NCBI GenBank assembly: GCA_902381685.1
Contig: LR698958.1
Location: 1,365,672-1,429,671, forward strand
Direction of reading: 5' to 3'
Source: Lachnospiraceae bacterium
GTDB lineage: Bacteria > Bacillota > Clostridia > Lachnospirales > Lachnospiraceae
DNA length: 64,000 nt
Each line of letters opens with the position of its first letter. Positions within the stretch are counted from its first letter, which is position 1. A program made the translations under genes and the position numbers. The notes beneath the pieces were generated by a model. It saw nothing but the letters and a program-made list of their open reading frames with translations. It did no database searches and was not told where the DNA came from. Below are positions 1 to 8,242 of the stretch, in pieces.

Positions 1-1389
1 ACACTCTTCCATAAACCTTTCCATTTCCATCAGAAGGTTCGTCATACTGATAGAAAAATGCCCTACCGATTGATGTACCTGATACGTTTCGCATTCTCTT
101 TTCAGTTCCAGTAATTGTCGATTGCAGATATCCAGTTTTCGCACCAATTTTTTGTCCAAATATTTTATAATCCGCTTCGCCTCCAAAAATTCTTCCTTAT
201 ATATTGTGGCGCTGTACATTTCTCTTGCCCGCTCAACGAGATTGTGTGCTTCATCTATAAGAAAAAGATATTCTCCCTTCACTTCATCAGCGAAAAACCG
301 ACGCAGATGTGCATTCGGATCAAAAACATAATTATAGTCACATACAACTGCGTCCACCCACACTGCCACGTCCAATGACATTTCAAAAGGACACACCTCA
401 TATTTCCTTGCATATACTTCTATATTTTCGCGGCTCATATCGTCTGTTGTCGTAATCATCTCATAGACCGCCTGATTCACCCTGTCATAATGCCCTTTTG
501 CGTACGGACATTTTTCCGGATTACATTCTTTATCCTCGCAAAAACAAATCTTCTCTTTCGCCGTCAGTGTAACGACTTTATATTGTAACCCCTGCTTTTT
601 CAGAAGTTGAAATGCCTGCTCCACAACTGTTCGCGTAATTGTTTTTGCCGTCAGATAGAAAATCTTTTCACCCAATTCTTCCCCCACCGCCTTCACGGAA
701 GGGAATATTGTCGCCATTGTTTTCCCTACTCCCGTAGGCGCCTGAATAAACAGTTTCTTTTTCCGCAGTATCGTTCTATAGACAGATGTGGCAAGTTCCT
801 TCTGCCCCTTTCTATATTCATATGGAAATTCTATTCTTCTAATGGATTTGTTTCTCTTCTTTTTCCAGTCAATTTGAAACTCCGCCCACTTTTTATATTC
901 TCCTATAAGATTGTTGAACCATTTTTCCAGTTCACTGAGCAAATAACTTTCTTTGAACCGCTTCACCTGTTCTGTCTCTAAGTGGCAGTACGTCATCTGC
1001 ACGGAAATATTCTCCAGATTTTCCTGCTTCCCATAAATGTAGGCATAGCATTTTGCCTGTGCAAGATGAACCTCTATCGGTTCTTCTATCTGTTCTAAGT
1101 CACGAAAAACTCCTTTTATCTCGTCAATCGTAACCCCCTCCTCTACAATAATTCCGTCTGCACGGCCTTCCACCTGCAAGTCATATTTTTCCTCATGCAG
1201 CATCATTTTCAAAGAAACTTCCGCATGGTAAGAAGAACCCATTTGTCTTTGTATTTTTCGATGTATTTTACTACCAAGCTGCATTGCCTCTTTATCAGCA
1301 GTCTTCGATATGCGATTGTCAATATCCCCTTTCCGCAAAATAAACTCCACAAGATTTCTAACGGAAATTCTTATCTGTTCTCTATTCAT
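1..1389 (-). CDS. Rad3/DinG-family ATP-dependent DNA helicase (partial, C-terminus beyond window)
   Basis: The first 463 codons are visible; the gene runs off the left edge. The start is ATG at 1389 (MNREQIRISV). The N-terminal part (residues about 1-160) resembles a PD-(D/E)XK/Cas4-like nuclease module. It includes an ADGIIVEEG stretch followed by a DEIKG motif. Walker A (APTGVGKT) follows, then a cysteine-rich Fe-S cluster region (CFCEDKECNPEKC) and a DEAH box (LIDEAHNL). This order matches XPD/Rad3-like superfamily 2 helicases with an Fe-S domain, which unwind DNA 5' to 3'. The nuclease-like N-terminus suggests processing of damaged DNA rather than plain DinG. It is inferred to be a stand-alone repair gene. 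Confidence 0.85.
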   Translation of the reverse strand, partial: MNREQIRISVRNLVEFILRKGDIDNRISKTADKEAMQLGSKIHRKIQRQMGSSYHAEVSLKMMLHEEKYDLQVEGRADGIIVEEGVTIDEIKGVFRDLEQIEEPIEVHLAQAKCYAYIYGKQENLENISVQMTYCHLETEQVKRFKESYLLSELEKWFNNLIGEYKKWAEFQIDWKKKRNKSIRRIEFPYEYRKGQKELATSVYRTILRKKKLFIQAPTGVGKTMATIFPSVKAVGEELGEKIFYLTAKTITRTVVEQAFQLLKKQGLQYKVVTLTAKEKICFCEDKECNPEKCPYAKGHYDRVNQAVYEMITTTDDMSRENIEVYARKYEVCPFEMSLDVAVWVDAVVCDYNYVFDPNAHLRRFFADEVKGEYLFLIDEAHNLVERAREMYSATIYKEEFLEAKRIIKYLDKKLVRKLDICNRQLLELKRECETYQVHQSVGHFSISMTNLLMEMERFMEEC

Positions 1390-1408
1390 AATATCCTCTT
1401 CTTTATTA

Positions 1409-1494
1409 TTCGGCTTGGATTACTCCCGGTATAATCTGCTACCAGCGTAGCAGCAAGCCGAAACGTTCGGCTTGGATTACACCCCGTGCAATCA
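1409..1494. repeat. Duplicated 28-bp hairpin repeat upstream of the helicase
   Basis: Read on the minus strand, two near-identical 28-bp units (about 1467-1494 and 1409-1436) share GATTRYAC, GGG, GTAATCC and AAGCCGAA. Each unit can fold a small hairpin (GATTA/TAATC type). Between them lie AAGCCGAA-ACG-TTCGGCTT (1455-1473) and CTGCTA/TAGCAG (about 1435-1452). No protein is encoded. The block sits just upstream of the helicase start, so it could be a leader, a transcription signal or a dispersed repeat; the sequence does not say which. Confidence 0.6.
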
Positions 1495-1511
1495 TTATAC
1501 CATAAACCAAA

Positions 1512-1539
1512 AGAGGAGAGAACAAAAGTTCTCTCCTCT
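1512..1539 (-). terminator. Rho-independent terminator after the HPr-like gene
   Basis: A perfect 12-bp inverted repeat (AGAGGAGAGAAC / GTTCTCTCCTCT) with a 4-nt AAAA loop lies 13 bp past the HPr-like stop codon. T-rich sequence is present on both sides, so it could act in both directions. Confidence 0.8.
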
Positions 1540-1552
1540 TTCACTTCTTCTT

Positions 1553-1783
1553 TTATGCCACACAATATTTTTGGATTGTCTTCTCAAAGTCTGCATTTTT
1601 TTCTGCACATTGTACTGTCAAAACTTTCGTCAAGTCCAAACTCAATACGCCAAGAATAGATTTTGCATCAATAATAAACCTATTGTAAGATATATCAATA
1701 TCAAAATCGCATTTTTCTGCCGAAGTCACAAAATCTTTCACATCTGATGTTTCTGACAATCTGATTTTATATTCTCGTCTCAT
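1553..1783 (-). CDS. HPr-like phosphocarrier family protein lacking the active-site histidine
   Basis: The 76-residue protein has the length and C-terminal half of PTS HPr: DAKSILGVLSLDL corresponds to the regulatory serine region (Ser46 in HPr), and the following strand and helix fit the fold. The phosphorylatable-histidine motif (GLHARPA in HPr) should lie near residue 15, but the sequence there is ETSDVKDF, with no histidine anywhere. It therefore cannot carry phosphate from Enzyme I by the normal route. Bacillus Crh is a known HPr homologue with a lost histidine that acts only through Ser46, and a Crh-like or other regulatory role is inferred. It stands alone, followed by a strong terminator. 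Confidence 0.75.
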   Translation of the reverse strand: MRREYKIRLSETSDVKDFVTSAEKCDFDIDISYNRFIIDAKSILGVLSLDLTKVLTVQCAEKNADFEKTIQKYCVA

Positions 1784-1906
1784 ATACGAACCCTCTTTTC
1801 TATTTTATATCAAACTTTGTTCATTTGAGCTATCTATTATTATCCCACATATCCACAGCACTCGTCAATGTCATGGTTTACCAATTTTCGACCTGATTCG
1901 ACAAAA

Positions 1907-2674
1907 TTATTGTGTAAACTCCACCATATGCTTGCGATATTTCAGAGGAAGATGCTGTCTCTGTAAGCGATAATTTTCTCTCTCACTAATGGAAATACTT
2001 TCGCATACCCCTTTCCACAAGGTTTCCATTTGCCTTTCTTTGTGAGAGTACAAAGCAGTTTTTTCTCTGTCCGGCTTTTCTCCAGTAACCAAAAACCAGT
2101 GCTTTTCTCTTTGATGTATCAGAGTCATATTATGAACTGCATCATAAATCAGCCAGTTTTCTAACGGAAGACGGTTAGCAAAGTGTTCCGCGATACATGT
2201 AAGTATCTGATTTTCCGGCTCAATTTCCGCAAATAGAACTCCATTTGACAATTCCCTGAACCGTACAATCTCCTTGAAAAAGTGCGCTTCGTTCGATACT
2301 CTCCTGCTCAGTTCAAATACTTTACAGACATCTTCATTTCCTAAATGTTCCGCTATCCTTCTGCTATTTGGAATATTCCTTGCCTCAATCATCATTCCTA
2401 GTACAGCATTGCCTTTTTCGGTATTATGCGAAAGCATCGCATGATAGATTTCCCGGTACGCTTCCATTCCCAAGTGCTTCTGAATCATATGCTCAACTGC
2501 GTCCGCTTTCTTTTCTGACGGCTCACTTTCCACATATTCGCAGAACAGTTCCTGCTCTATATTCCCTCTTAGAGCAACCCCCACCTGCTCTCTTGTCGGT
2601 TTCATCTTCCACGCATCATAAATTCCCGAATATATACCTGTCATCGTATTCTCACAAATAAATACTTTTTTCAT
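1907..2674 (-). CDS. TIGR03915/DUF4130-family putative DNA repair partner protein
   Basis: A protein of 255 residues starting MKKVFICENTMTGIYS. ATG at 2674 is preferred over the in-frame TTG one codon upstream. It resembles the family that almost always accompanies the radical-SAM protein encoded next door (annotated as probable DNA metabolism protein, with a C-terminal DUF4130 region; here the MTLIHQREKHWF and KYRKHMVEFTQ segments). Its 5' end overlaps the 3' end of the radical-SAM gene by about 23 bp, which implies translational coupling and joint function. The reaction is not established. The family is associated with uracil-DNA-glycosylase-like repair by gene linkage. Confidence 0.75.
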   Translation of the reverse strand: MKKVFICENTMTGIYSGIYDAWKMKPTREQVGVALRGNIEQELFCEYVESEPSEKKADAVEHMIQKHLGMEAYREIYHAMLSHNTEKGNAVLGMMIEARNIPNSRRIAEHLGNEDVCKVFELSRRVSNEAHFFKEIVRFRELSNGVLFAEIEPENQILTCIAEHFANRLPLENWLIYDAVHNMTLIHQREKHWFLVTGEKPDREKTALYSHKERQMETLWKGVCESISISERENYRLQRQHLPLKYRKHMVEFTQ

Positions 2675-3986
2675 CAAAAACCTGTTCCTTTCTGAAGTTC
2701 ACATCATCAAACAAGGATAACTGTCTGTACGTCATCTGTTGAATATGTGCCGGCGTTTTCCCCTGTGCGCTCAACAAATTCCTTGTAATATAGTCCTCCT
2801 CGATTTTCGTCGGGTACATCATTTTCCCATTGCAGGTCAAAAAATATAATGCCCGTTTTAACACTACCCCCATTTTCTTTAAATCATCGAACCCGAGAAC
2901 TGTCGTCTTTCTCGCTTTAATGATTCTTGATGCCGACTTGTGTGCTATACCCGGAACTCTTAAAAGCGTATAATAATCCGCCTTATTTACTTCCACCGGA
3001 AAGTTGTCCAAATGCTTCAGCGCCCAATTACACTTTGGATCAAATAGAACATTAAAATTTGGACTGTCCTCCGACAAAAGTTCTTTCGCTTCAAACCCAT
3101 AATATCGCAGCAGCCAGTCTGCCTGATATAAGCGGTGTTCACGAAGCAGCGGAGGACCTTCATCTGTCCTTGCCGGTAAGTTTGAATCTTCATTCACCTG
3201 CACAAATGCGGAGTAAAACACTCTCTTTAGCCCAAATTTCTTATATAAAGACTCTGCCACATGCATAATCTGAAAATCCGTTTCCGGTGTTGCGCCAATA
3301 ATCATCTGTGTACTTTGTCCGGCAGGAACAAAACGCGGTGCATTTCTGTATAACGCCACCTCTTGTTTATTCTCATTCATAACATTCTGAACAAGTCTCA
3401 TCGGTTTCAATATGTTCTCTCTTGTCTTATGGGGTGCAAGAAGGCGCAGGCTTTCTGCTGTGGGAAGTTCCAGATTCACACTCATTCTGTCTGCCAAAAA
3501 ACCCGTCTTCTGTATCAATTCCTGACTTGCACCCGGAATTGCCTTTACGTGAATATAGCCCTGAAACTTATACTTTGTCCGCAATTTATAAAGTGTCTCA
3601 TAGAGAAGCCCCATTGTATAGTCAGGGCTTTTCAATACTCCCGAACTTAAAAACAACCCTTCAATATAATTCCTCCGATAGAATTCCATCGTCAGTGTAC
3701 AGACCTCCTCAGGAGTAAAAGAAGTTCTCGGAACGTCATTAGAAGAACGGTTAATACAATATTTGCAATCAAAAATACACTCGTTTGTAAATAAAATCTT
3801 CAACAGAGAAATACAACGTCCGTCCGCCGAAAAACTATGACATATACCGGATTTCACACAATTTCCAATTCCCGTACCGTCATTTCTCCTATCCACACCG
3901 CTGGAAGTACAGGCAACATCGTATTTTGCCGCATCTGTCAATATATTCAGTTTCTCCTCTATGGACATCTTTTCCGCAATCCTCAT
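2652..3986 (-). CDS. Radical SAM putative DNA modification/repair protein (TIGR03916-like)
   Basis: A 444-residue protein starting MRIAEKMSIEE, with GAGGTG six bases before the ATG at 3986. The radical-SAM cluster motif is visible in ECIFDCKYC (CxxxCxxC). A helix-hairpin-helix-like segment near residues 350-375 (TLLRVPGIAHKSASRIIKAR) suggests DNA binding. These features match the radical-SAM family paired with DUF4130 proteins and thought to act on damaged DNA, distantly like spore photoproduct lyase. The substrate is unknown. The downstream partner overlaps it, so the two form a two-gene operon. The downstream side of the neighbouring mrp operon is closed by the terminator at 4065-4103. Confidence 0.8.
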   Translation of the reverse strand: MRIAEKMSIEEKLNILTDAAKYDVACTSSGVDRRNDGTGIGNCVKSGICHSFSADGRCISLLKILFTNECIFDCKYCINRSSNDVPRTSFTPEEVCTLTMEFYRRNYIEGLFLSSGVLKSPDYTMGLLYETLYKLRTKYKFQGYIHVKAIPGASQELIQKTGFLADRMSVNLELPTAESLRLLAPHKTRENILKPMRLVQNVMNENKQEVALYRNAPRFVPAGQSTQMIIGATPETDFQIMHVAESLYKKFGLKRVFYSAFVQVNEDSNLPARTDEGPPLLREHRLYQADWLLRYYGFEAKELLSEDSPNFNVLFDPKCNWALKHLDNFPVEVNKADYYTLLRVPGIAHKSASRIIKARKTTVLGFDDLKKMGVVLKRALYFLTCNGKMMYPTKIEEDYITRNLLSAQGKTPAHIQQMTYRQLSLFDDVNFRKEQVFDEKSIYL

Positions 3987-4064
3987 ATCACACCTCGAAT
4001 ATATGTTCTGTTTCTTATATCTTATCACACAGAACACACGTTTGCAACTGTTTTATTCAACAAA

Positions 4065-4103
4065 AAAGACAGTCAACTTCTTTTATTGAAATCAACTGTC
4101 TTT
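4065..4103 (-). terminator. Terminator of the lgt-MATE-ridA-mrp operon
   Basis: A 16-bp stem with some G-U pairs (AAAGACAGT.../...ACTGTCTTT) and a 7-nt loop lies just past the mrp stop and is followed on the minus strand by TTTTTTG. Confidence 0.85.
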
Positions 4104-4109
4104 CTTGTT

Positions 4110-4946
4110 TTATGCTAATTTATCAATGGCATCTTTCAGATAATCATGATGTACTTCATAGAATTTTTCCTGTTCTACCATTTCCGCCAATTTTGGATCA
4201 ATCGGCATTTTCCCAAGTACATCTATATTTAATTCTTTTGCGATTTCTTCCACATGGCTTTCACCGAATACGGAAATTTTCTTCTTACAGTCGGGGCATT
4301 CCAAATAGCTGAAATTCTCCACAATTCCTAAAATAGGAATATCCATCTGTCTCGCCATATAGTACGCTTTTTTTACAATCATCTGTACTAAATCCTGAGG
4401 AGAAGATACAATCACAACACCGTCAAGAGGAAGTGATTGGAACACTGTAAGCGGAACATCTCCCGTTCCCGGAGGCATGTCTACAAACAGATAGTCTAAG
4501 TCGCCCCAAAGCACTTCGTTCCAAAACTGTTTTACCACTCCCGCAATAATAGGTCCTCTCCAGATAACAGGCGTATCTTCCGAATCCAACAGAAGATTTA
4601 CAGACATGATTCTTGTCTCATCTTTCGCTATACACGGGAACATTCCTAATTCGTTTCCAACTGCATGCTCATGAATTCCATACATTTTCGGAATGGAAGG
4701 TCCTGTAATATCCGCATCAAGAATACCTACTGAATATCCCTGTTCTCTCATCATTCTGGCGAGGGAAGCCGTTACCATTGATTTCCCTACCCCGCCTTTT
4801 CCACTGACAACTCCGATTACTTTTTTTACATGTGTGTATTCATTTGCCGGAACTTTTAAGTCCATTTTACTTGGGCAAGAGCCGGCATGTTCACATGAAG
4901 AACAACTCTCCGGTGAACACGAACCATTCTTTTCCTGTTCTGCCAT
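4110..4946 (-). CDS. mrp: Mrp/NBP35-family Fe-S cluster carrier ATPase
   Basis: A 278-residue P-loop protein with deviant Walker A GKGGVGKS near residue 50 and the MinD/Mrp signature DADITGPSIP. It also has VDMPPGTGDVP, and CPDC near residue 217, which in ApbC/Mrp proteins bridges the Fe-S cluster of a dimer. The N-terminal 30 residues are cysteine-rich (CSPESCSSCEHAGSC), as in Nbp35-type members. Family knowledge gives a role in assembling or carrying [4Fe-4S] clusters to apo-proteins in the cytoplasm. It is the last gene of a minus-strand operon, 13 bp after ridA, and is followed by a strong terminator. Confidence 0.92.
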   Translation of the reverse strand: MAEQEKNGSCSPESCSSCEHAGSCPSKMDLKVPANEYTHVKKVIGVVSGKGGVGKSMVTASLARMMREQGYSVGILDADITGPSIPKMYGIHEHAVGNELGMFPCIAKDETRIMSVNLLLDSEDTPVIWRGPIIAGVVKQFWNEVLWGDLDYLFVDMPPGTGDVPLTVFQSLPLDGVVIVSSPQDLVQMIVKKAYYMARQMDIPILGIVENFSYLECPDCKKKISVFGESHVEEIAKELNIDVLGKMPIDPKLAEMVEQEKFYEVHHDYLKDAIDKLA

Positions 4947-4959
4947 TTTATTTCACTTC

Positions 4960-5337
4960 CTATTCTTCCACTACTGCGATTAATTCCACTTCACAAAGTA
5001 CGTTTTTCGGTAAAGTTTTTACTGCCACACAACTTCTTGCCGGTTTTGATGTGAAGTATTTTGCATAAACTTCGTTAAATGCTGCAAAGTCTGCCATATC
5101 ACTTAAGAAACATGTTGTCTTTAGCACTTTGTCAAATGAACTTCCTGCTGCTTTTAAAACTTCTCCTGCATTTTTACAAACCTGCTCTGTCTGTCCTGCA
5201 ATATCGTCCGCCTCAACAGTGTCTGTCTCAGGGTTGATGGCGATTTGTCCTGCGGAATAAAAAATTCCGTTATGTACATATCCCTGTGAATATGGTCCTA
5301 ATGCTTTTGGTGCTTTCTCTGTTGATACTACTTTCAT
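4960..5337 (-). CDS. ridA: RidA family reactive intermediate/imine deaminase
   Basis: The 125-residue length is typical of the YjgF/YER057c/UK114 family. Conserved features are APKALGPYSQG at the N-terminus, the KPARSCVAV segment with the catalytic arginine, and LPKNVLCEVELIAV at the end. RidA hydrolyses reactive enamine/imine intermediates released by PLP enzymes such as threonine dehydratase. It acts as a cytosolic trimer. It lies between the MATE gene (49-bp gap) and mrp (13-bp gap), probably one transcript. No dehydratase gene is nearby, so it is likely a general housekeeping copy. Confidence 0.93.
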   Translation of the reverse strand: MKVVSTEKAPKALGPYSQGYVHNGIFYSAGQIAINPETDTVEADDIAGQTEQVCKNAGEVLKAAGSSFDKVLKTTCFLSDMADFAAFNEVYAKYFTSKPARSCVAVKTLPKNVLCEVELIAVVEE

Positions 5338-5386
5338 AATTAAACTCTCCTTTTATTTATAAATTTAAAATGCTTTTGCATCTTAT

Positions 5387-6793
5387 TTATGAAACATCTG
5401 CCAAATCATCACGGGTAACGTCCCTCAGCCATTTGTAACTGAAGAATCGTTTAATCGTAAATGGCAGTTTAATAATTTCATCACTCATTAGTATAACATA
5501 AACTACCGGCACACTACAATGGAATATGAACGCTGCCGCCGCTCCCAAAAGAATCGAGCAGCCCCACATCGTTCCAACGTCCAGTGCAAGACCGAATTTT
5601 GTATCTCCGCCCGAGCGGAAAACTCCCACGACAAGCGTACAGTTGACTGCCTGTGCAATCGCAAAATAAGACATAACAAAGAACATAAACACAAGGTACC
5701 CCTGTGCTTCCTCGGATAAAGCCATGGTCGCATTTGCTATCGGTGCGGAAATCAAAATCACCGCAGCTCCTAAAATCCCCAAAATCAAACTCAGCACGGT
5801 AAATCTTTTTCCATATGCCTTTGCATGCTCCAATTTCTTTTCACCGATTGTTTTCCCCAAATAAATTGCCGTGGCATTGGAAATACCAAACACAACCACC
5901 TGCGCCAACTGCCTCACAACCTGTGCCACGGAGTTCGCTGCCACCGCCGCGCTTCCCAAATGTCCGATAATCGCCGTGTTCGCTGAACTTCCCATTCCCC
6001 ACATCAATTCGTTTAAAACAACCGGCATAGAATAAACTAAATAATCTTTCAACAATACCCTGTCTGTGTGCCATAAATCATATAAGCGGATTTTCACCAC
6101 TTTGTTTTTAAAATGTGCATAGCACATCACAATGGCAAATTCAATAATTCTTGATATGAGCGTTCCAATAGCTGCACCGCGCACACCCAAGGCAGGGAAT
6201 CCCAGAAAACCATAGATTAATATCGCATTGATAGTGATGTTTGCACAGAGAGAAATCATATACACAACTGTCGCAATCACTACTCTCTCTATACTTCTCA
6301 TAATATTTAAGTACACCTGCGTAAACGCCATAAAAATATAGGAACAACCCACTATCTGCAAATATTTTACACCCTCTGCAATGACAGCCGGCTCACTTGT
6401 GTAAATTCTCATCAGCGTCTCCGGGAAAAACAGCGCCCCCGTACCGAAAAGAAGTGCGACAATACAGCCAAAACGAAGTCCCATTCCCAATATTTTTTCA
6501 ATCGTTCTCGTGTCGCCTTTTCCCCAATACTGTGCTGTAAGTACCGTTGCTCCCGATGTAATTCCCATAAAAATCAGCGTCATAATAAACTGAATCTGCC
6601 CTGCCAGAGAAGCGCCTGAAAGTACGTCTTCCCCTACCGCTCCAAGCATCATTACGTCCGCTGCCGTTACACCGACATTAATCAAATTCTGTAACGCCAT
6701 GGGAACAACCAGCACAAGTACATTTTTGTAAAACTGTTTCCAGTCAATACCCAATTCATTTTTTGTCTGCCGTTTTCTCACTCCGGTAAACAT
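5387..6793 (-). CDS. MATE family multidrug/sodium antiporter
   Basis: A 468-residue membrane protein with about 12 hydrophobic helices. The start at 6793 (MFTGVRKRQ) is fixed by AGGAGGAGGG nine bases upstream; a longer frame has no ribosome site. The N-terminal PMALQNLINVGVTAADVMMLGAVGE and the internal MPVVLNELMWGMGSSANTAIIG region are the two related MATE half-repeats. The family exports cationic drugs or metabolites using Na+ or H+ gradients. The substrate cannot be predicted. The gene lies 53 bp after lgt and before ridA in the same direction. Confidence 0.9.
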   Translation of the reverse strand: MFTGVRKRQTKNELGIDWKQFYKNVLVLVVPMALQNLINVGVTAADVMMLGAVGEDVLSGASLAGQIQFIMTLIFMGITSGATVLTAQYWGKGDTRTIEKILGMGLRFGCIVALLFGTGALFFPETLMRIYTSEPAVIAEGVKYLQIVGCSYIFMAFTQVYLNIMRSIERVVIATVVYMISLCANITINAILIYGFLGFPALGVRGAAIGTLISRIIEFAIVMCYAHFKNKVVKIRLYDLWHTDRVLLKDYLVYSMPVVLNELMWGMGSSANTAIIGHLGSAAVAANSVAQVVRQLAQVVVFGISNATAIYLGKTIGEKKLEHAKAYGKRFTVLSLILGILGAAVILISAPIANATMALSEEAQGYLVFMFFVMSYFAIAQAVNCTLVVGVFRSGGDTKFGLALDVGTMWGCSILLGAAAAFIFHCSVPVVYVILMSDEIIKLPFTIKRFFSYKWLRDVTRDDLADVS

Positions 6794-6846
6794 AATTCCC
6801 TCCTCCTGTACATTCAAAAGGAACTGCAAAATGCAATTCCTCTTTC

Positions 6847-7602
6847 TTAATTATCCTGTTCTTTCTTTTTCAACATCACCAGTGCAATTAAACCTGCCAT
6901 AAGCATGAAAATAGAAATAAACTGGGACGTAGATAAAATACTTACATTTCCACGCGGATCATTTCTCAGGCACTCGATAAGAAATCTTCCTATACTATAG
7001 AAAATCATATAGGAAACAACGACAATACCGTCCTTTTTCTTCTTTCCCGCAATGTAAATCAACAGGAAAAAGTGCAGAAAATCTGCTCCGCTTGACAATA
7101 ACTGTGTCGGAATCAAAGACACTCCGTTCGGTGCAAACGGGGAATCGTGAAAAGTAATTCCATACCACGCACCTGTTTCCCGTCCATAGCAGCACCCCGC
7201 CAAAAAACACCCGATTCTTCCGAATCCCTGCGCAAGTGCAAGTGAGGGAACTGCCACATCAAAATATTTAAGCACCGGGAGTTTCTTCCATTTACAATAG
7301 ATATACGCTCCGAGTATTCCTCCGAGTATTCCCCCGTAAACAACAAACCCTTCCGAGAAACTTAACAAAATTTTCGGGTTTTCCATAATACTTTTTATTT
7401 CCGTGAGAAAAAATAATAATTTTGCTCCTATTACGCCTCCGATAAGTCCTAATATTCCCAAACCATATATTTCTTCTCCATTTAAACCCTGTTTCTTTGC
7501 TCTCCCTTCAGCGACAAAAAACGCCAAAACTATTCCGATTGCAATAAGCAATCCATAACTGTACACCGTAACCGGCCCTATTTCAAATAATTTATATTGC
7601 AT
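6847..7602 (-). CDS. lgt: Prolipoprotein diacylglyceryl transferase
   Basis: A 251-residue integral membrane protein with about seven helices. The start MQYKLFEIG at 7602 is supported by GAGAGGTG upstream, and the longer in-frame extension lacks a ribosome site. The Lgt signature is present as GRIGCFLAGCCYG, a variant of GRxGNFxNxExxG seen in clostridial Lgt. The ending GRFLIECLRNDPRG is also typical. Lgt transfers diacylglycerol from phosphatidylglycerol to the lipobox cysteine of preproteins, and this window encodes at least four such lipoproteins. It is first in the lgt-MATE-ridA-mrp group, behind a terminator that ends the heat-shock operon. Confidence 0.92.
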   Translation of the reverse strand: MQYKLFEIGPVTVYSYGLLIAIGIVLAFFVAEGRAKKQGLNGEEIYGLGILGLIGGVIGAKLLFFLTEIKSIMENPKILLSFSEGFVVYGGILGGILGAYIYCKWKKLPVLKYFDVAVPSLALAQGFGRIGCFLAGCCYGRETGAWYGITFHDSPFAPNGVSLIPTQLLSSGADFLHFFLLIYIAGKKKKDGIVVVSYMIFYSIGRFLIECLRNDPRGNVSILSTSQFISIFMLMAGLIALVMLKKKEQDN

Positions 7603-7670
7603 CTTTTCACCTCTCTTTTTCCCTATTCTACATGAAAACAGTAAAAAAATCCATTCCCTTTCATACAAAA

Positions 7671-7710
7671 ATTTCCCAAATGCCGCCAACCCATCTGACA
7701 TTTGGGAAAT
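7671..7710 (-). terminator. Terminator after the dnaJ-GNAT genes
   Basis: A perfect 12-bp stem (ATTTCCCAAATG / CATTTGGGAAAT) with a 16-nt loop starts immediately after the GNAT stop codon; an A-rich stretch on the plus strand gives T residues on the minus strand. Confidence 0.8.
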
Positions 7711-7712
7711 CT

Positions 7713-8240
7713 CTAATTTATTTTTTCATATGCTATCCGCAAAGTATCCCCTGCGGTATCTTTATAATCCACTACACCGCAATAAGAAAATCCCTGCTTT
7801 TCCAAAAATCTCTGCATAGCCAGATTTTTCTTATGCGTGTCTGTTCTGAGACTTTTTCGCCCCTTCTTCATACACAAATTTTCCGCAAAAGAAATCATTT
7901 CCTCCGCAACTTTTGTGCCTCGGTATTTTTCTGCCACTGCCATGCGGTGAATTGTCATATATGGTTCGCTATCCGTCAGCCAGCCCTGTCCTTCTATTTC
8001 TTTATAACACTCTTCCGGCACAGGTGTCACAACCATAACCCCCGCCGTTTCGTTATCACAAATTGCCACATAACATTCTTTCAAAATAATGTCACGTCGA
8101 AACACTTCCTCATTCGGATAACCATTCTGCCACTGGTCCATATCAAATACCCGCATAAATACTTTCGCATTATCAATGATTTCCATTATCTCAGGCAAAT
8201 CAGTTATTTCCGCCCTGCGACATATCATCTTTTCTTCCAT
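7713..8240 (-). CDS. GNAT family N-acetyltransferase
   Basis: A 175-residue protein beginning MEEKMICRRAEITDLPEIMEI, with the GNAT fold order: N-terminal strand-helix, then the acetyl-CoA loop region IHRMAVAEKYRGTKVAEEMI, where V-x-x-x-Y-R-G-x-x is a variant of Q/RxxGxG/A. FLEKQGFSYCGVVDYKD ends the fold. It probably acetylates a small amine or a protein N-terminus; the substrate is unknown. It starts three bases before the dnaJ stop region and uses a GAGG within the dnaJ tail, so it is translated from the heat-shock transcript. A terminator follows directly. Confidence 0.82.
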   Translation of the reverse strand: MEEKMICRRAEITDLPEIMEIIDNAKVFMRVFDMDQWQNGYPNEEVFRRDIILKECYVAICDNETAGVMVVTPVPEECYKEIEGQGWLTDSEPYMTIHRMAVAEKYRGTKVAEEMISFAENLCMKKGRKSLRTDTHKKNLAMQRFLEKQGFSYCGVVDYKDTAGDTLRIAYEKIN

Positions 8241-8242
8241 GA

